NCBI GenBank assembly: GCA_002480345.1
Contig: DLBY01000020.1
Span: 1 to 10,152 of the forward strand
Length of the DNA stretch: 10,152 nucleotides
Origin: Phycisphaerales bacterium UBA7812
GTDB taxonomy: Bacteria; Planctomycetota; Phycisphaerae; Phycisphaerales; UBA1924
Reading direction: 5' to 3'
Below the pieces are notes generated by a model that made no database searches, had not been told where the DNA came from, and was given only the letters and a program-made list of their open reading frames with translations. Shown piece by piece: positions 1 through 6,430 of the stretch (the first letter of the stretch is position 1; each line of letters begins with the position of its first letter). The translations under genes and the position numbers were made by a program.

Positions 1-24
1 GCTACCAAGCTGCGCTACACCCCG
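1..24 (-). tRNA. tRNA-Pro, 5' end only (runs off the left edge)
   Basis: Read on the minus strand from base 24 leftward, the sequence has tRNA 5'-half layout: acceptor strand CGGGGTG, the T8-A9 pair, D-stem GCGC, then a D-loop AGCTTGGTA with the invariant GG, then GC at the edge. The second D-stem strand, anticodon and T-arm lie outside the window. A C at position 1, together with this acceptor and D-arm, is typical of bacterial tRNA-Pro. Initiator tRNA also starts with C but has a different acceptor (CGCGGGG). The identity is inferred, because the anticodon is not visible. A promoter sits at the right distance upstream. Confidence 0.82.
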
Positions 25-55
25 CCGAGGCCCCGAGGGGAACCTCTGCGGGACC

Positions 56-85
56 ATGATAGCCGGCCCCCACAGCCCCGGACAA
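56..85 (-). promoter_or_regulatory. Sigma70-type promoter for the tRNA
   Basis: On the minus strand, TTGTCC (85-80, 4 of 6 consensus matches) is followed after exactly 18 bases by TATCAT (61-56, 5 of 6). Transcription would start near base 49, leaving a leader of about 25 bases before the tRNA 5' end at 24, which is normal for a tRNA precursor. The bases after the -10 box are G/C-rich (GGTCCCGC), like the discriminators of stringently controlled stable-RNA promoters. The assignment rests on motif and position. Confidence 0.6.
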
Positions 86-137
86 TCGGGCTCCCCCCGC
101 CCAGTTCGCCCGACCCGCCCGGAACGCGAACCGCAGT

Positions 138-158
138 CGCCCGCGCTTCGCGGGGGCG
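138..158 (-). terminator. GC-rich hairpin just after the GalU-like stop codon
   Basis: CCCGCG (140-145) pairs with CGCGGG (149-154) around a three-base loop, and two further pairs form if two G residues bulge. The hairpin begins one base after the TGA stop of the last gene in the minus-strand run. There is no T-tract behind it, so it is not a standard intrinsic terminator. It may be only a transcript-end stabiliser or a chance GC-rich dyad. Confidence 0.3.
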
Positions 159-159
159 C

Positions 160-1158
160 TCACCCCTGCGGCCGTGCGACCGGGCTCAGATGCTCGGCGA
201 GCAGCAGCGCGATCGATTCGACGATCTCCCCCCGGTGCTTCCCCGCCAGCGCCAGGCCCAGCTGTGTTTCCATCAGGCCGTAGGGGATCCCGGTGTCGAA
301 CCGCCGACCCGCGATGGCGCACGCACCGTACGCGTCCTCGTCGCCCAGCAGCTCGGCCCGCATGAACGCCTGGGCGTTGGTCAGCTGGATCTCCCCGTTG
401 ATCCGGATGTCGTGTTCGATGTGGTGATGCAGCGCCTCGAAGATCGCGGGCGGGAACACATGCATCCCGAAGTGGCACAGATAGGAACCCGTCGAGAGCC
501 CGGGGGTTCGCAGCCGCCGTCGGGCGTGCTCGATCTCGGGCTTTTCCTCGATCGCCTCCGCGACCCACACCGCCCCTTCACCGTCGAGTGATCGCCCCTT
601 GATCGTGCCGAACAGATGCAGCAGATGCTCGGGGGTGCGCTGCACGGCGCTGAGCGCCTCGAACGCGTTCTGCTCGTAGACATCGATCAACTGCTGTGCG
701 CAGCATTGTGTCGCGGACGAGATATAGATGTGATCGCCCAGCAGGTGCAGGAAGGGCTCATCCCCAACGAAGTCCCGGGCCTGGTAGACCGCGTGCCCGT
801 AGCCCTCGGGACAATCCTGGCTCACGAAGCGCAGGCGCCGCCCGAACTCTGCCAGCGCCTCCGCCGCTTCGATCGCCCAGGGCTTGTCCGCGAAGGCCGC
901 GAGCGTCTCGCCTGTCATCTCCCGGAAATAGTCGGTGTAGAGCGTCTCGTCGCCCGGCTGCACCACGAGGCAGATCTCCTCGCACCCCGCGCGGATCGCT
1001 TCCTCCCCGATGATCTGGATCACGGGCTTGGTCAGCCCGTCCCGATCGACCAGCGGGAACATCTCCTTTTGCACCGCGCTGCTCGCGGGGTACTGACGCG
1101 TTCCCCGGCCCGCGGCGGTGATGACGGCTTTGCGGACAGGCCCGGTCATCCGGCTCAT
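160..1158 (-). CDS. galU: GalU-like UTP-glucose-1-phosphate uridylyltransferase
   Basis: A cytoplasmic nucleotidyltransferase that would make UDP-glucose from UTP and glucose-1-phosphate. It has 332 residues, slightly longer than the roughly 300 of GalU. The N-terminal nucleotide-binding signature AAGRGTRQYPASSAVQKEM is at 15-33 with conserved Lys31. Asp142 in LLGDHIY fits the metal-binding aspartate. EEKPEIE (204-210), GEIQLT (255-260) and FDTG with Asp288 (287-290) follow in the GalU order. A short insert (RDGLT, 39-43) precedes the KP-x-IQ segment. The start is unsure: ATG at 1158 has GGGGG only one base away, while ATG at 1149 (MTGPVRKAV) has it at ten bases. It is the last gene of the minus-strand run, 47 bases after the phosphatase gene. 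Related sugar nucleotidyltransferases cannot be fully excluded. Confidence 0.85.
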   Translation of the reverse strand: MSRMTGPVRKAVITAAGRGTRQYPASSAVQKEMFPLVDRDGLTKPVIQIIGEEAIRAGCEEICLVVQPGDETLYTDYFREMTGETLAAFADKPWAIEAAEALAEFGRRLRFVSQDCPEGYGHAVYQARDFVGDEPFLHLLGDHIYISSATQCCAQQLIDVYEQNAFEALSAVQRTPEHLLHLFGTIKGRSLDGEGAVWVAEAIEEKPEIEHARRRLRTPGLSTGSYLCHFGMHVFPPAIFEALHHHIEHDIRINGEIQLTNAQAFMRAELLGDEDAYGACAIAGRRFDTGIPYGLMETQLGLALAGKHRGEIVESIALLLAEHLSPVARPQG

Positions 1159-1205
1159 TCCCCCGATCGTGTGCCCGAAGCCGCGGGCGATCCGCCACCC
1201 GCGTC

Positions 1206-2264
1206 TCAGGGCGGCGCAACGCCGTGCTCACGCAGCCACCCCCGGATAATCGGCTCGATCGCGTCGCGCAATGACCGATTCGCGTACCCACACCAATGGA
1301 CCGACTCGCGCACCCCGAAGGGCGCGTCGAGGTCCCGCCCGAACCCGTCGGTCAGGATCGCGCCCGACCGCTGTGCGATCAGCAGGCCCGCCATGTCGTA
1401 GGGATGGCAGCACAGCCCTTCAGCCGCGGCGCCCCCGTTCCGGCGCACGATCTCGAACATCAGCGGGCGCAGATCGCAGCAGAACCGGTCCCGACCGCAG
1501 ATCAGCTCGACCAGCTGCCCGCCCGTCGTCAGGTACTGGTCATCGAACACGAGCGCCTCGCCCGCGCGCACCGTCCCGAGTGTTTCGCGGGCGATGCGCT
1601 CCATGAGATCCGCCGCGAGGGCTTTGGTCCCCGGGAAGAAACTGCTGACCTGCGCCCAGCCGTGCCTCAGGTCCGTCGCTCCCGAGGGCGCCACCGACAG
1701 GGCCTCGCTCGCGACGATCGCGCCCGTTTCATCCAGAACGGACCGTGCGCACGACACGGGGCGGTCCGCCGCGGTCGCCGCGAAATCGTCGACCCGGTTC
1801 GCCTTGCTCGTGGGCAACTCCATCATCACCGACGCGACGCAGTCGGAGAGCCTCGCCTCGCCCCGCCCCGCGCTCTCCGGCGCGACCGCGCCGAGGAACC
1901 AGGCCGACCGCTTGTCGTACATGATGTTCCGCGTCCCGTCGATCGGGTCGATCAGCACACGCCACACCGAGTCGGCGTCGTGCGCACGATCGGGGTCCCT
2001 GAGCAGGACCTCTCCCGATTCGTTGATCCCCTCGCAGGTCAGGCGCACCGGCCCCACCTCGTCCGCCCAGCGACGCGCGTGCTCGAGGATCATCGGCTCC
2101 ACCCGCCGGTCGATCGCGTAGAGCGTGTCGCCGCCCTGGTGGGCGACCGGCTCGTGCAGGCCCGACTCGCCCCGGCGGCGGACCACTTCCGCGCGCACCG
2201 CGTTCCCGAGCAGCGACAACCGCTCGATCCAGGCGTCGAACACCAACTCAGCGGAGCCATCCAT
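1206..2264 (-). CDS. Inositol monophosphatase-family phosphatase, enlarged
   Basis: A member of the Mg2+-dependent, Li+-sensitive phosphatase superfamily (inositol monophosphatase, fructose-1,6-bisphosphatase, PAP phosphatase). The metal-site signature DPIDGT is at 106-111. Glu78 in LTCEGI fits the upstream metal ligand, and Asp290 in YDMAGLLIAQRSGAIL fits the C-terminal WDxAAG motif, with Tyr in place of Trp. GGDTLYAIDRRVE (44-56) matches the segment before the active site. At 352 residues it is about 80 longer than typical; the excess lies mainly between about 130 and 285. The start at 2264 is supported by GGAG (2275-2272) seven bases upstream. It lies 22 bases after SurE and 47 before the GalU-like gene, so a sugar-phosphate or nucleotide-phosphate substrate is plausible. 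The substrate cannot be read from sequence. Confidence 0.85.
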   Translation of the reverse strand: MDGSAELVFDAWIERLSLLGNAVRAEVVRRRGESGLHEPVAHQGGDTLYAIDRRVEPMILEHARRWADEVGPVRLTCEGINESGEVLLRDPDRAHDADSVWRVLIDPIDGTRNIMYDKRSAWFLGAVAPESAGRGEARLSDCVASVMMELPTSKANRVDDFAATAADRPVSCARSVLDETGAIVASEALSVAPSGATDLRHGWAQVSSFFPGTKALAADLMERIARETLGTVRAGEALVFDDQYLTTGGQLVELICGRDRFCCDLRPLMFEIVRRNGGAAAEGLCCHPYDMAGLLIAQRSGAILTDGFGRDLDAPFGVRESVHWCGYANRSLRDAIEPIIRGWLREHGVAPP

Positions 2265-2286
2265 CGCGCGTCTCCGTGCGCAGGGT

Positions 2287-3093
2287 TCAGACCCGGCTGC
2301 GCCACCGCTCGAGCGCCGCGTCGTCGGTCAGGTCGTACCGCAGCGGGGTGACGGTGATGCACCGTTCGAACAAGCGCTCGACATCCGTCCCGTCGTCGGC
2401 GCTTCGGAACTCCATCCCGTCCGCGTTGGGCCAGTAATAGTCGTCCCCGGACGGGCTCGTGCGCTTCTCGTACCGATCGACGAGCCCGTGCGTGTTCATC
2501 CGGCACACGAGCGGATCGATCGGGTCCGCGTGGGTCGGGTCCTCGGTCTCGCACCGCGGGATGTTGATGTTCAGGCAGGTGTGGGGATCGGGGAATCCGC
2601 CCCGGAGCAGGTGCGCGATCGTGCGCGCCGCGTGCGCAGCGCCGACCCGGTAGTCGGGCGTCCCCCGGTGCAGGTGCATGCTCACCGCGATCGAGGGGAG
2701 CCCGAGGAAGGCCGCCTCGATCGCTGCCGCGACGGTTCCCGAATAGATCACATTGATCCCGGCGTTGGCGCCCATGTTCATCCCGCTGATGACCAGATCG
2801 GGGCGCGCGCCGTCCCCGAACCGCTCGGGCCAGAGGTTGGTCAGTGCGAGCTTGGTGCAATCCGCGGGGCGACCGTCGACCGCGACGCCCGTCATGGTCT
2901 CGCTGGCGCGCACGGTCCTGGTCATCAGGGGCTCGTGGAAGGTGATCCCGTGGCTCGTGGCGCTCTGCACCGTGAGCGGCGCGACGACGAGGATCTCCTC
3001 GATCGCGAGGCCCGCCTCGGCGCGGAGCGCGTCGTGCAGCGCGATGATGCCCGGCGCCCGGATCCCGTCGTCGTTGGTGAGGAGGACTCGCAT
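2287..3093 (-). CDS. surE: SurE 5'/3'-nucleotidase
   Basis: A metal-dependent cytoplasmic phosphatase that removes phosphate from nucleoside 5'- and 3'-monophosphates and, in some bacteria, short polyphosphates. All family motifs are present: N-terminal LLTNDDG with metal ligands Asp8 and Asp9, QSATSHGIT (43-51) with Ser44 at the metal-ligand position, DGRPADCTKLA (73-83), PDLVISGMNMGANAG (98-112) with Asn106, then IYSGTVAAAIEAAFLG. The length of 268 residues is normal. I chose the ATG at 3093 because the conserved core begins exactly there. An in-frame ATG at 3129, three bases after the preceding stop, would add 12 unconserved residues. No clear Shine-Dalgarno sequence precedes 3093, so translational coupling is possible. 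Confidence 0.95.
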   Translation of the reverse strand: MRVLLTNDDGIRAPGIIALHDALRAEAGLAIEEILVVAPLTVQSATSHGITFHEPLMTRTVRASETMTGVAVDGRPADCTKLALTNLWPERFGDGARPDLVISGMNMGANAGINVIYSGTVAAAIEAAFLGLPSIAVSMHLHRGTPDYRVGAAHAARTIAHLLRGGFPDPHTCLNINIPRCETEDPTHADPIDPLVCRMNTHGLVDRYEKRTSPSGDDYYWPNADGMEFRSADDGTDVERLFERCITVTPLRYDLTDDAALERWRSRV

Positions 3094-3132
3094 GAAGCCG
3101 AGCATAGCCGCTCGGTCGGTGCAACTCATTCC

Positions 3133-3735
3133 TTACCAGTGGATCGTTTGTTGACCGTGCCAGGTGACCGCACCGGATTCCCAGACGAGGCGAAGAAACC
3201 CGATCCACGAGCCCATCGCGACGAGGGCGAGCAAGAGGGCGAACAGCCACGATCGGCATCGTTTTCGCAGGCTGAGAATGGGGAGAAGTATGACCGTGAG
3301 TGCCAGTCCGAGGCCAAGCAGCTCGGATGTGCGGAATAGACAGGGAATATCCGTCGGTCGCATTCTCAGCCAGCCGTCGGCCCGGTACCAGGCTGCCCAG
3401 ATCATGGGCGACGAGGCATATGCCCCCGCGAACGCGAGGACGACGAGCAACGACTGGCACGCCCCGGTCCAGTCGTACTTGAGGATCCGGCGTTCCTTCT
3501 TTGGTTCAAATGTGCCGCCGCATTCTGGGCAGAGTGCTCCGGTTGGCATTCCTTTCTCGGGGTAACCGCATCGCCAGCAGTACCGAGCGGGATCGACTTG
3601 ACGCCACCCGACGGTGCGGAGATGGAGCACCAGGATCGCGAAGACCGTAAGCAAGACCCAAACGGTCGCCCGAGGAACATCCATCCAGGGTGAGAACGCG
3701 AGTTCCAACTGGAACAGCGACGAGGCATCGTCCAT
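3133..3735 (-). CDS. Zinc-ribbon membrane protein, unknown function
   Basis: A 200-residue protein. One hydrophobic segment (about 24-39) precedes a zinc ribbon with paired cysteines CWRCG (53-57) and CPECG (69-73). Three further membrane segments follow at about 93-116, 138-155 and 162-184. Four Cys at C-x2-C-x12-C-x2-C spacing is a typical rubredoxin-like knuckle pair. A K/R-rich stretch (79-86) after the ribbon suggests that the ribbon faces the cytoplasm. Codon choice looks more A/T-tolerant than in its neighbours, as expected for a fast-evolving or lineage-specific gene. It sits 45 bases after cheV and 39 before the surE start. No Shine-Dalgarno sequence is seen at ATG 3735. I do not recognise a function; the second zinc-ribbon membrane protein at 7613-8038 has the same plan. 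Confidence 0.75.
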   Translation of the reverse strand: MDDASSLFQLELAFSPWMDVPRATVWVLLTVFAILVLHLRTVGWRQVDPARYCWRCGYPEKGMPTGALCPECGGTFEPKKERRILKYDWTGACQSLLVVLAFAGAYASSPMIWAAWYRADGWLRMRPTDIPCLFRTSELLGLGLALTVILLPILSLRKRCRSWLFALLLALVAMGSWIGFLRLVWESGAVTWHGQQTIHW

Positions 3736-3780
3736 CCACGGCGATACGAGGGGGCTTTCGTCGCGGTTGCGAGCCGAGTC

Positions 3781-4761
3781 TCACGCCGCCGACTTGATCA
3801 GCGCCGCGCCCTGATGCACGAACTCGTCGACGATCCGGACGAGCTCGGGCAGTTCGGGCTTCGAGATCTGCCGGTCGGCGCCGACTTGCTCGCCCTTCTT
3901 GCGGTTCTCCTCGGTAATCAGCGAGCTGAACAGCACGACGGGCACATCCGCGAGCCGCGGGTCGCTCTTGATCTGCTTGGTCAGGTGCAGCCCGTCCATC
4001 CCGGGCATCTCGATGTCGCTGATGACCATGTCGGGTCGTTCGCCGCGCTCGGCGGCGGCGGCGATCGCCTCCCACGCGGCCTGCCCGTTCGAGAAGATCG
4101 AGGCGTTGGTGTACCCGCTCCGGCGGAAGACCGTCCCGATCGCGTCGCGCATGAACGCGGAGTCTTCTGCCATGATGAGGCGGACGCCGCCCCGATCGAT
4201 GCTCAGCGGGTTATCGACGCTGGTGATGTGCAGCTTGTCCTCCATGCGGATCGAGTCGGTGATCGACTCGAAATCGACCATCAGCAGGAGGTATTCGTCG
4301 AACTGGATGATCCCCGTGCAGGTCGAGTAGTTGACGCCCTCGTCGCCCTCGCCCATCTCGGGGACGCCCTGAACGCGGTCCCATCCCAGGCGGTGGATGC
4401 GCTCGACCGCCTCGACGACGAATCCGACGACCATGCCGTTGAACTCGGTGACGATGATGCGCGCGTCATCGATGTTGGACGGATCGACGGGGGGAAGGCC
4501 CAAGTGCTTGCCCAGGTCGACCAGGGGGATCAGCGAGCCGCGCTTGTTGATCACCCCGATGACCGAGCTGTGCATCTTGGGGGGCTCGCTGGGGGTCTCG
4601 CCCCGGATGACCTCGCGCACCTTGGCGACATTGACCCCGTAGTGCTGCGGACCCATGCGGAACACCAGGACTTCGAGTTCGTTGGTGCCGGCGTCGAGCA
4701 GGATGCCGCCGGGGGTGCCGCCGTCGGCCATGCTCTTGGAGGGGGGATTCGGGTTGCTCAT
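3781..4761 (-). CDS. cheV: CheV-like chemotaxis coupling protein (CheW + receiver)
   Basis: CheV joins a CheW adaptor domain, which links receptors to the CheA kinase, to a receiver domain whose phosphorylation tunes the coupling. Residues 1-27 are a flexible Gly/Pro/Ser-rich tail. The CheW domain spans about 28-170, with VFRMGPQHYGVNVAKVREVI (33-52) and VIGVINKRGSLIPLVDL (67-83). The receiver domain spans about 192-315, with acidic pair Glu199-Asp200, phospho-acceptor Asp249 (VISDIEMPGMDG), Ser279/Ser280 at the switch position and Lys301 in ISKPE, so all phosphotransfer residues are intact. GGAGG (4770-4766) lies four bases before the ATG. The protein is 326 residues, normal for CheV. No CheA, receptor or flagellar gene is nearby, so it may serve a distant chemotaxis or type IV pilus pathway. 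Confidence 0.92.
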   Translation of the reverse strand: MSNPNPPSKSMADGGTPGGILLDAGTNELEVLVFRMGPQHYGVNVAKVREVIRGETPSEPPKMHSSVIGVINKRGSLIPLVDLGKHLGLPPVDPSNIDDARIIVTEFNGMVVGFVVEAVERIHRLGWDRVQGVPEMGEGDEGVNYSTCTGIIQFDEYLLLMVDFESITDSIRMEDKLHITSVDNPLSIDRGGVRLIMAEDSAFMRDAIGTVFRRSGYTNASIFSNGQAAWEAIAAAAERGERPDMVISDIEMPGMDGLHLTKQIKSDPRLADVPVVLFSSLITEENRKKGEQVGADRQISKPELPELVRIVDEFVHQGAALIKSAA

Positions 4762-4988
4762 GGAGCCTCCGATGGATCAGTGGTTTCCGGACCCGCGCGG
4801 TGGGGCCGGACCGTGAGACATCGGCCTGCGAACGCCCGGATTGCACCGGAACTCCCGGGATTGCCACGAATCGGGTCCGCTTTGGGTCGACCGTTCGGGA
4901 GCGGGTGGGCGTACCCTGTTGGAAGTCGCCGTCCGGCGCCGGGCGGCGGTCGTGGCGCCTCCGTCGTTCTCCTTCCGGATACACCATT
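4762..4988. promoter_or_regulatory. Divergent control region between cheV and the cystathionine pathway genes
   Basis: These 227 bases must hold both outward promoters. I find no convincing -35/-10 pair in either direction; TACCCT (4912-4917) is the best plus-strand -10 candidate, but it lacks a well-placed -35. Two features stand out. The motif CCGGA recurs at 4787, 4806, 4836 and 4846, with CCGGGA at 4856. The last three are ten bases apart, and GATTGC repeats exactly 20 bases apart (4839 and 4859). A 10-base perfect palindrome, CCGGCGCCGG, lies at 4933-4942. Either could be an operator. No SAM or SAH riboswitch core was recognised. Confidence 0.4.
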
Positions 4989-6365
4989 ATGCAGACCTTC
5001 GATTCGATCCTCGATGCGATCGGGAACACCCCGCTCGTCCGCCTGCGCAAACTCGTCGAGCCCGGCTGGGCGGATGTCTTCGTCAAGTGCGAGTACATGA
5101 ACCCCGCGGGGTCCATCAAGGACCGCATGGCGGCGTACATCATCCAGAAAGCCGAGCAGGAGGGCCTCCTCAAGCCCGGGGGGACGATCGTTGAGAACAC
5201 GAGCGGCAACACCGGGATGGGCGCCGCGATGACGGCGGCCGCGAAGGGCTACCGGGCCGTCTTCACGATGCCCGACAAGATGAGCCAGGAGAAGATCGAC
5301 GGCCTGCGCGGCTTCGGCGCCGAGGTCATCATCACGCCGACCGATGTCCCGGGCGACAGCCCCGATCACTATGTGAATGTCGCCAAGCGGATGGCGTCGG
5401 AGACCCCCAACTCGTTCTACATGGACCAGTACCACAACCAGTGGAACATCGAGGCCCACGAGAACACGACGGGTCCCGAGCTCTACGACCAGACCGACGG
5501 CGGGCAGGTCGACGCGATCGTCGTCGGGACCGGCACCGGGGGGACGATCTCTGGGATCGGACGCTACTTCAAGAAGATGGGCTCGAAGGCGAAGATCATC
5601 GGCGTCGACCCGCTGGGCAGCGTCCACTACAGCGTCTTCAAAACTGGCGTACCCAGCACGCCCTATGTGTACAAGGTCGAGGGGCTTGGTGAGGACATCA
5701 TCTGCCGCGCGTTCGACCCCTCCGTCGTCGACGAGATGTACCAGGTCAACGACTACGAGTGCTTCACCACGGCGCGGCGGCTGACACGCGAGGAGGGCCT
5801 CGCGTGCGGCGGCTCGTCGGGCGGCATGGCGCACATCGCGCTCCGCCTCGCGAAGGAGTGGGGGAGCGGGAAGAAGATCGTCGCGATCCTGCCCGACAAC
5901 GCGTCGCGCTACCTGTCGAAATACCTCAATGATGACTGGATGCGCATGCACGGGTTCCTCGAGCCCGAGAAGGGCCTGGGGCACATCGGGGACATCCTCG
6001 CGAACGGCGCCGCGGGGCGGGACATCATCACCGCGACCCAGGACCGCTCGATCACCCAGCTCATCGAGTCCATGCGCACGAGCGGGGTGAGCCAGATCCC
6101 CGTCGTGGACGAGAACGGCAAGCCCCTGGGCATGGTTCACGAGGTCGATCTGCTCCGCGGGCTCCAGTCGGGCGCTGTCAACGCACGCTCCACCGCGTCT
6201 GAGACGATGACGCCCATCAGCGGGGTCGTGCACCCCAAGGCACGCGTCGAGGAGCTCTACGGCCTGTTCGCCCAGGACCAGGCCGCGATCGTTGTCGAGG
6301 AAGGACGCATCGTCGGCGTGCTCACCGAGATCGACCTGATCGAGCACCTCGCAAAGAACCGATGA
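4989..6365 (+). CDS. cbs: Cystathionine beta-synthase with C-terminal CBS-domain pair
   Basis: A PLP enzyme that condenses serine and homocysteine to cystathionine, the first step of reverse transsulfuration. It has 458 residues. The fold-II catalytic core spans about 1-330: PLP lysine Lys44 in NPAGSIKDR (38-46), substrate loop TSGNTG (71-76), phosphate-binding GTGTGGT (180-186), CGGSSGG (273-279) and PDNASRYLSKYLNDDWM (302-318). This last segment resembles eukaryotic CBS (PDSVRNY...) and separates it from cysteine synthases. Two CBS domains (about 345-395 and 402-455) form a Bateman module, which binds adenosyl ligands in many proteins. The N-terminal haem domain of animal CBS is absent. ATG 4989 is chosen because MQTFDSILDAIGNTPLVRL is the family's usual start; the frame is open upstream to 4800 but that extension looks non-coding. 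Confidence 0.93.
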   Translation: MQTFDSILDAIGNTPLVRLRKLVEPGWADVFVKCEYMNPAGSIKDRMAAYIIQKAEQEGLLKPGGTIVENTSGNTGMGAAMTAAAKGYRAVFTMPDKMSQEKIDGLRGFGAEVIITPTDVPGDSPDHYVNVAKRMASETPNSFYMDQYHNQWNIEAHENTTGPELYDQTDGGQVDAIVVGTGTGGTISGIGRYFKKMGSKAKIIGVDPLGSVHYSVFKTGVPSTPYVYKVEGLGEDIICRAFDPSVVDEMYQVNDYECFTTARRLTREEGLACGGSSGGMAHIALRLAKEWGSGKKIVAILPDNASRYLSKYLNDDWMRMHGFLEPEKGLGHIGDILANGAAGRDIITATQDRSITQLIESMRTSGVSQIPVVDENGKPLGMVHEVDLLRGLQSGAVNARSTASETMTPISGVVHPKARVEELYGLFAQDQAAIVVEEGRIVGVLTEIDLIEHLAKNR

Positions 6366-6430
6366 CCGATCCAGCGGGCCTCTCGCGCAAGCGGGGGGCC
6401 TTGTTGTTCACCCACCACACGGACCTATCC

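Noticed and set aside
2090..3460. Long minus-strand open frame overlapping surE and the phosphatase in another frame
   Set aside because: Arg/Pro/Gly-rich shadow frame. The SurE and IMPase frames carry intact family motifs.
4800..4988. A 63-residue N-terminal extension of cystathionine beta-synthase from a GTG at 4800
   Set aside because: Composition is not protein-like, and the family normally starts at the DAIGNTPLVRL segment encoded from 4989.
4762..4988. SAM or SAH riboswitch in front of the sulfur genes
   Set aside because: I looked for the conserved cores and did not find them.
3814..5100. A 428-codon plus-strand open frame opposite cheV
   Set aside because: Low-complexity antisense composition, no recognisable domain; it overlaps a fully motif-supported CheV protein.
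4758..6347. A 529-codon minus-strand open frame opposite the cystathionine beta-synthase gene
   Set aside because: It is rich in Asp, Arg, His and Val, as expected from the antisense of a GC-rich gene. The plus-strand frame has all the enzyme motifs.
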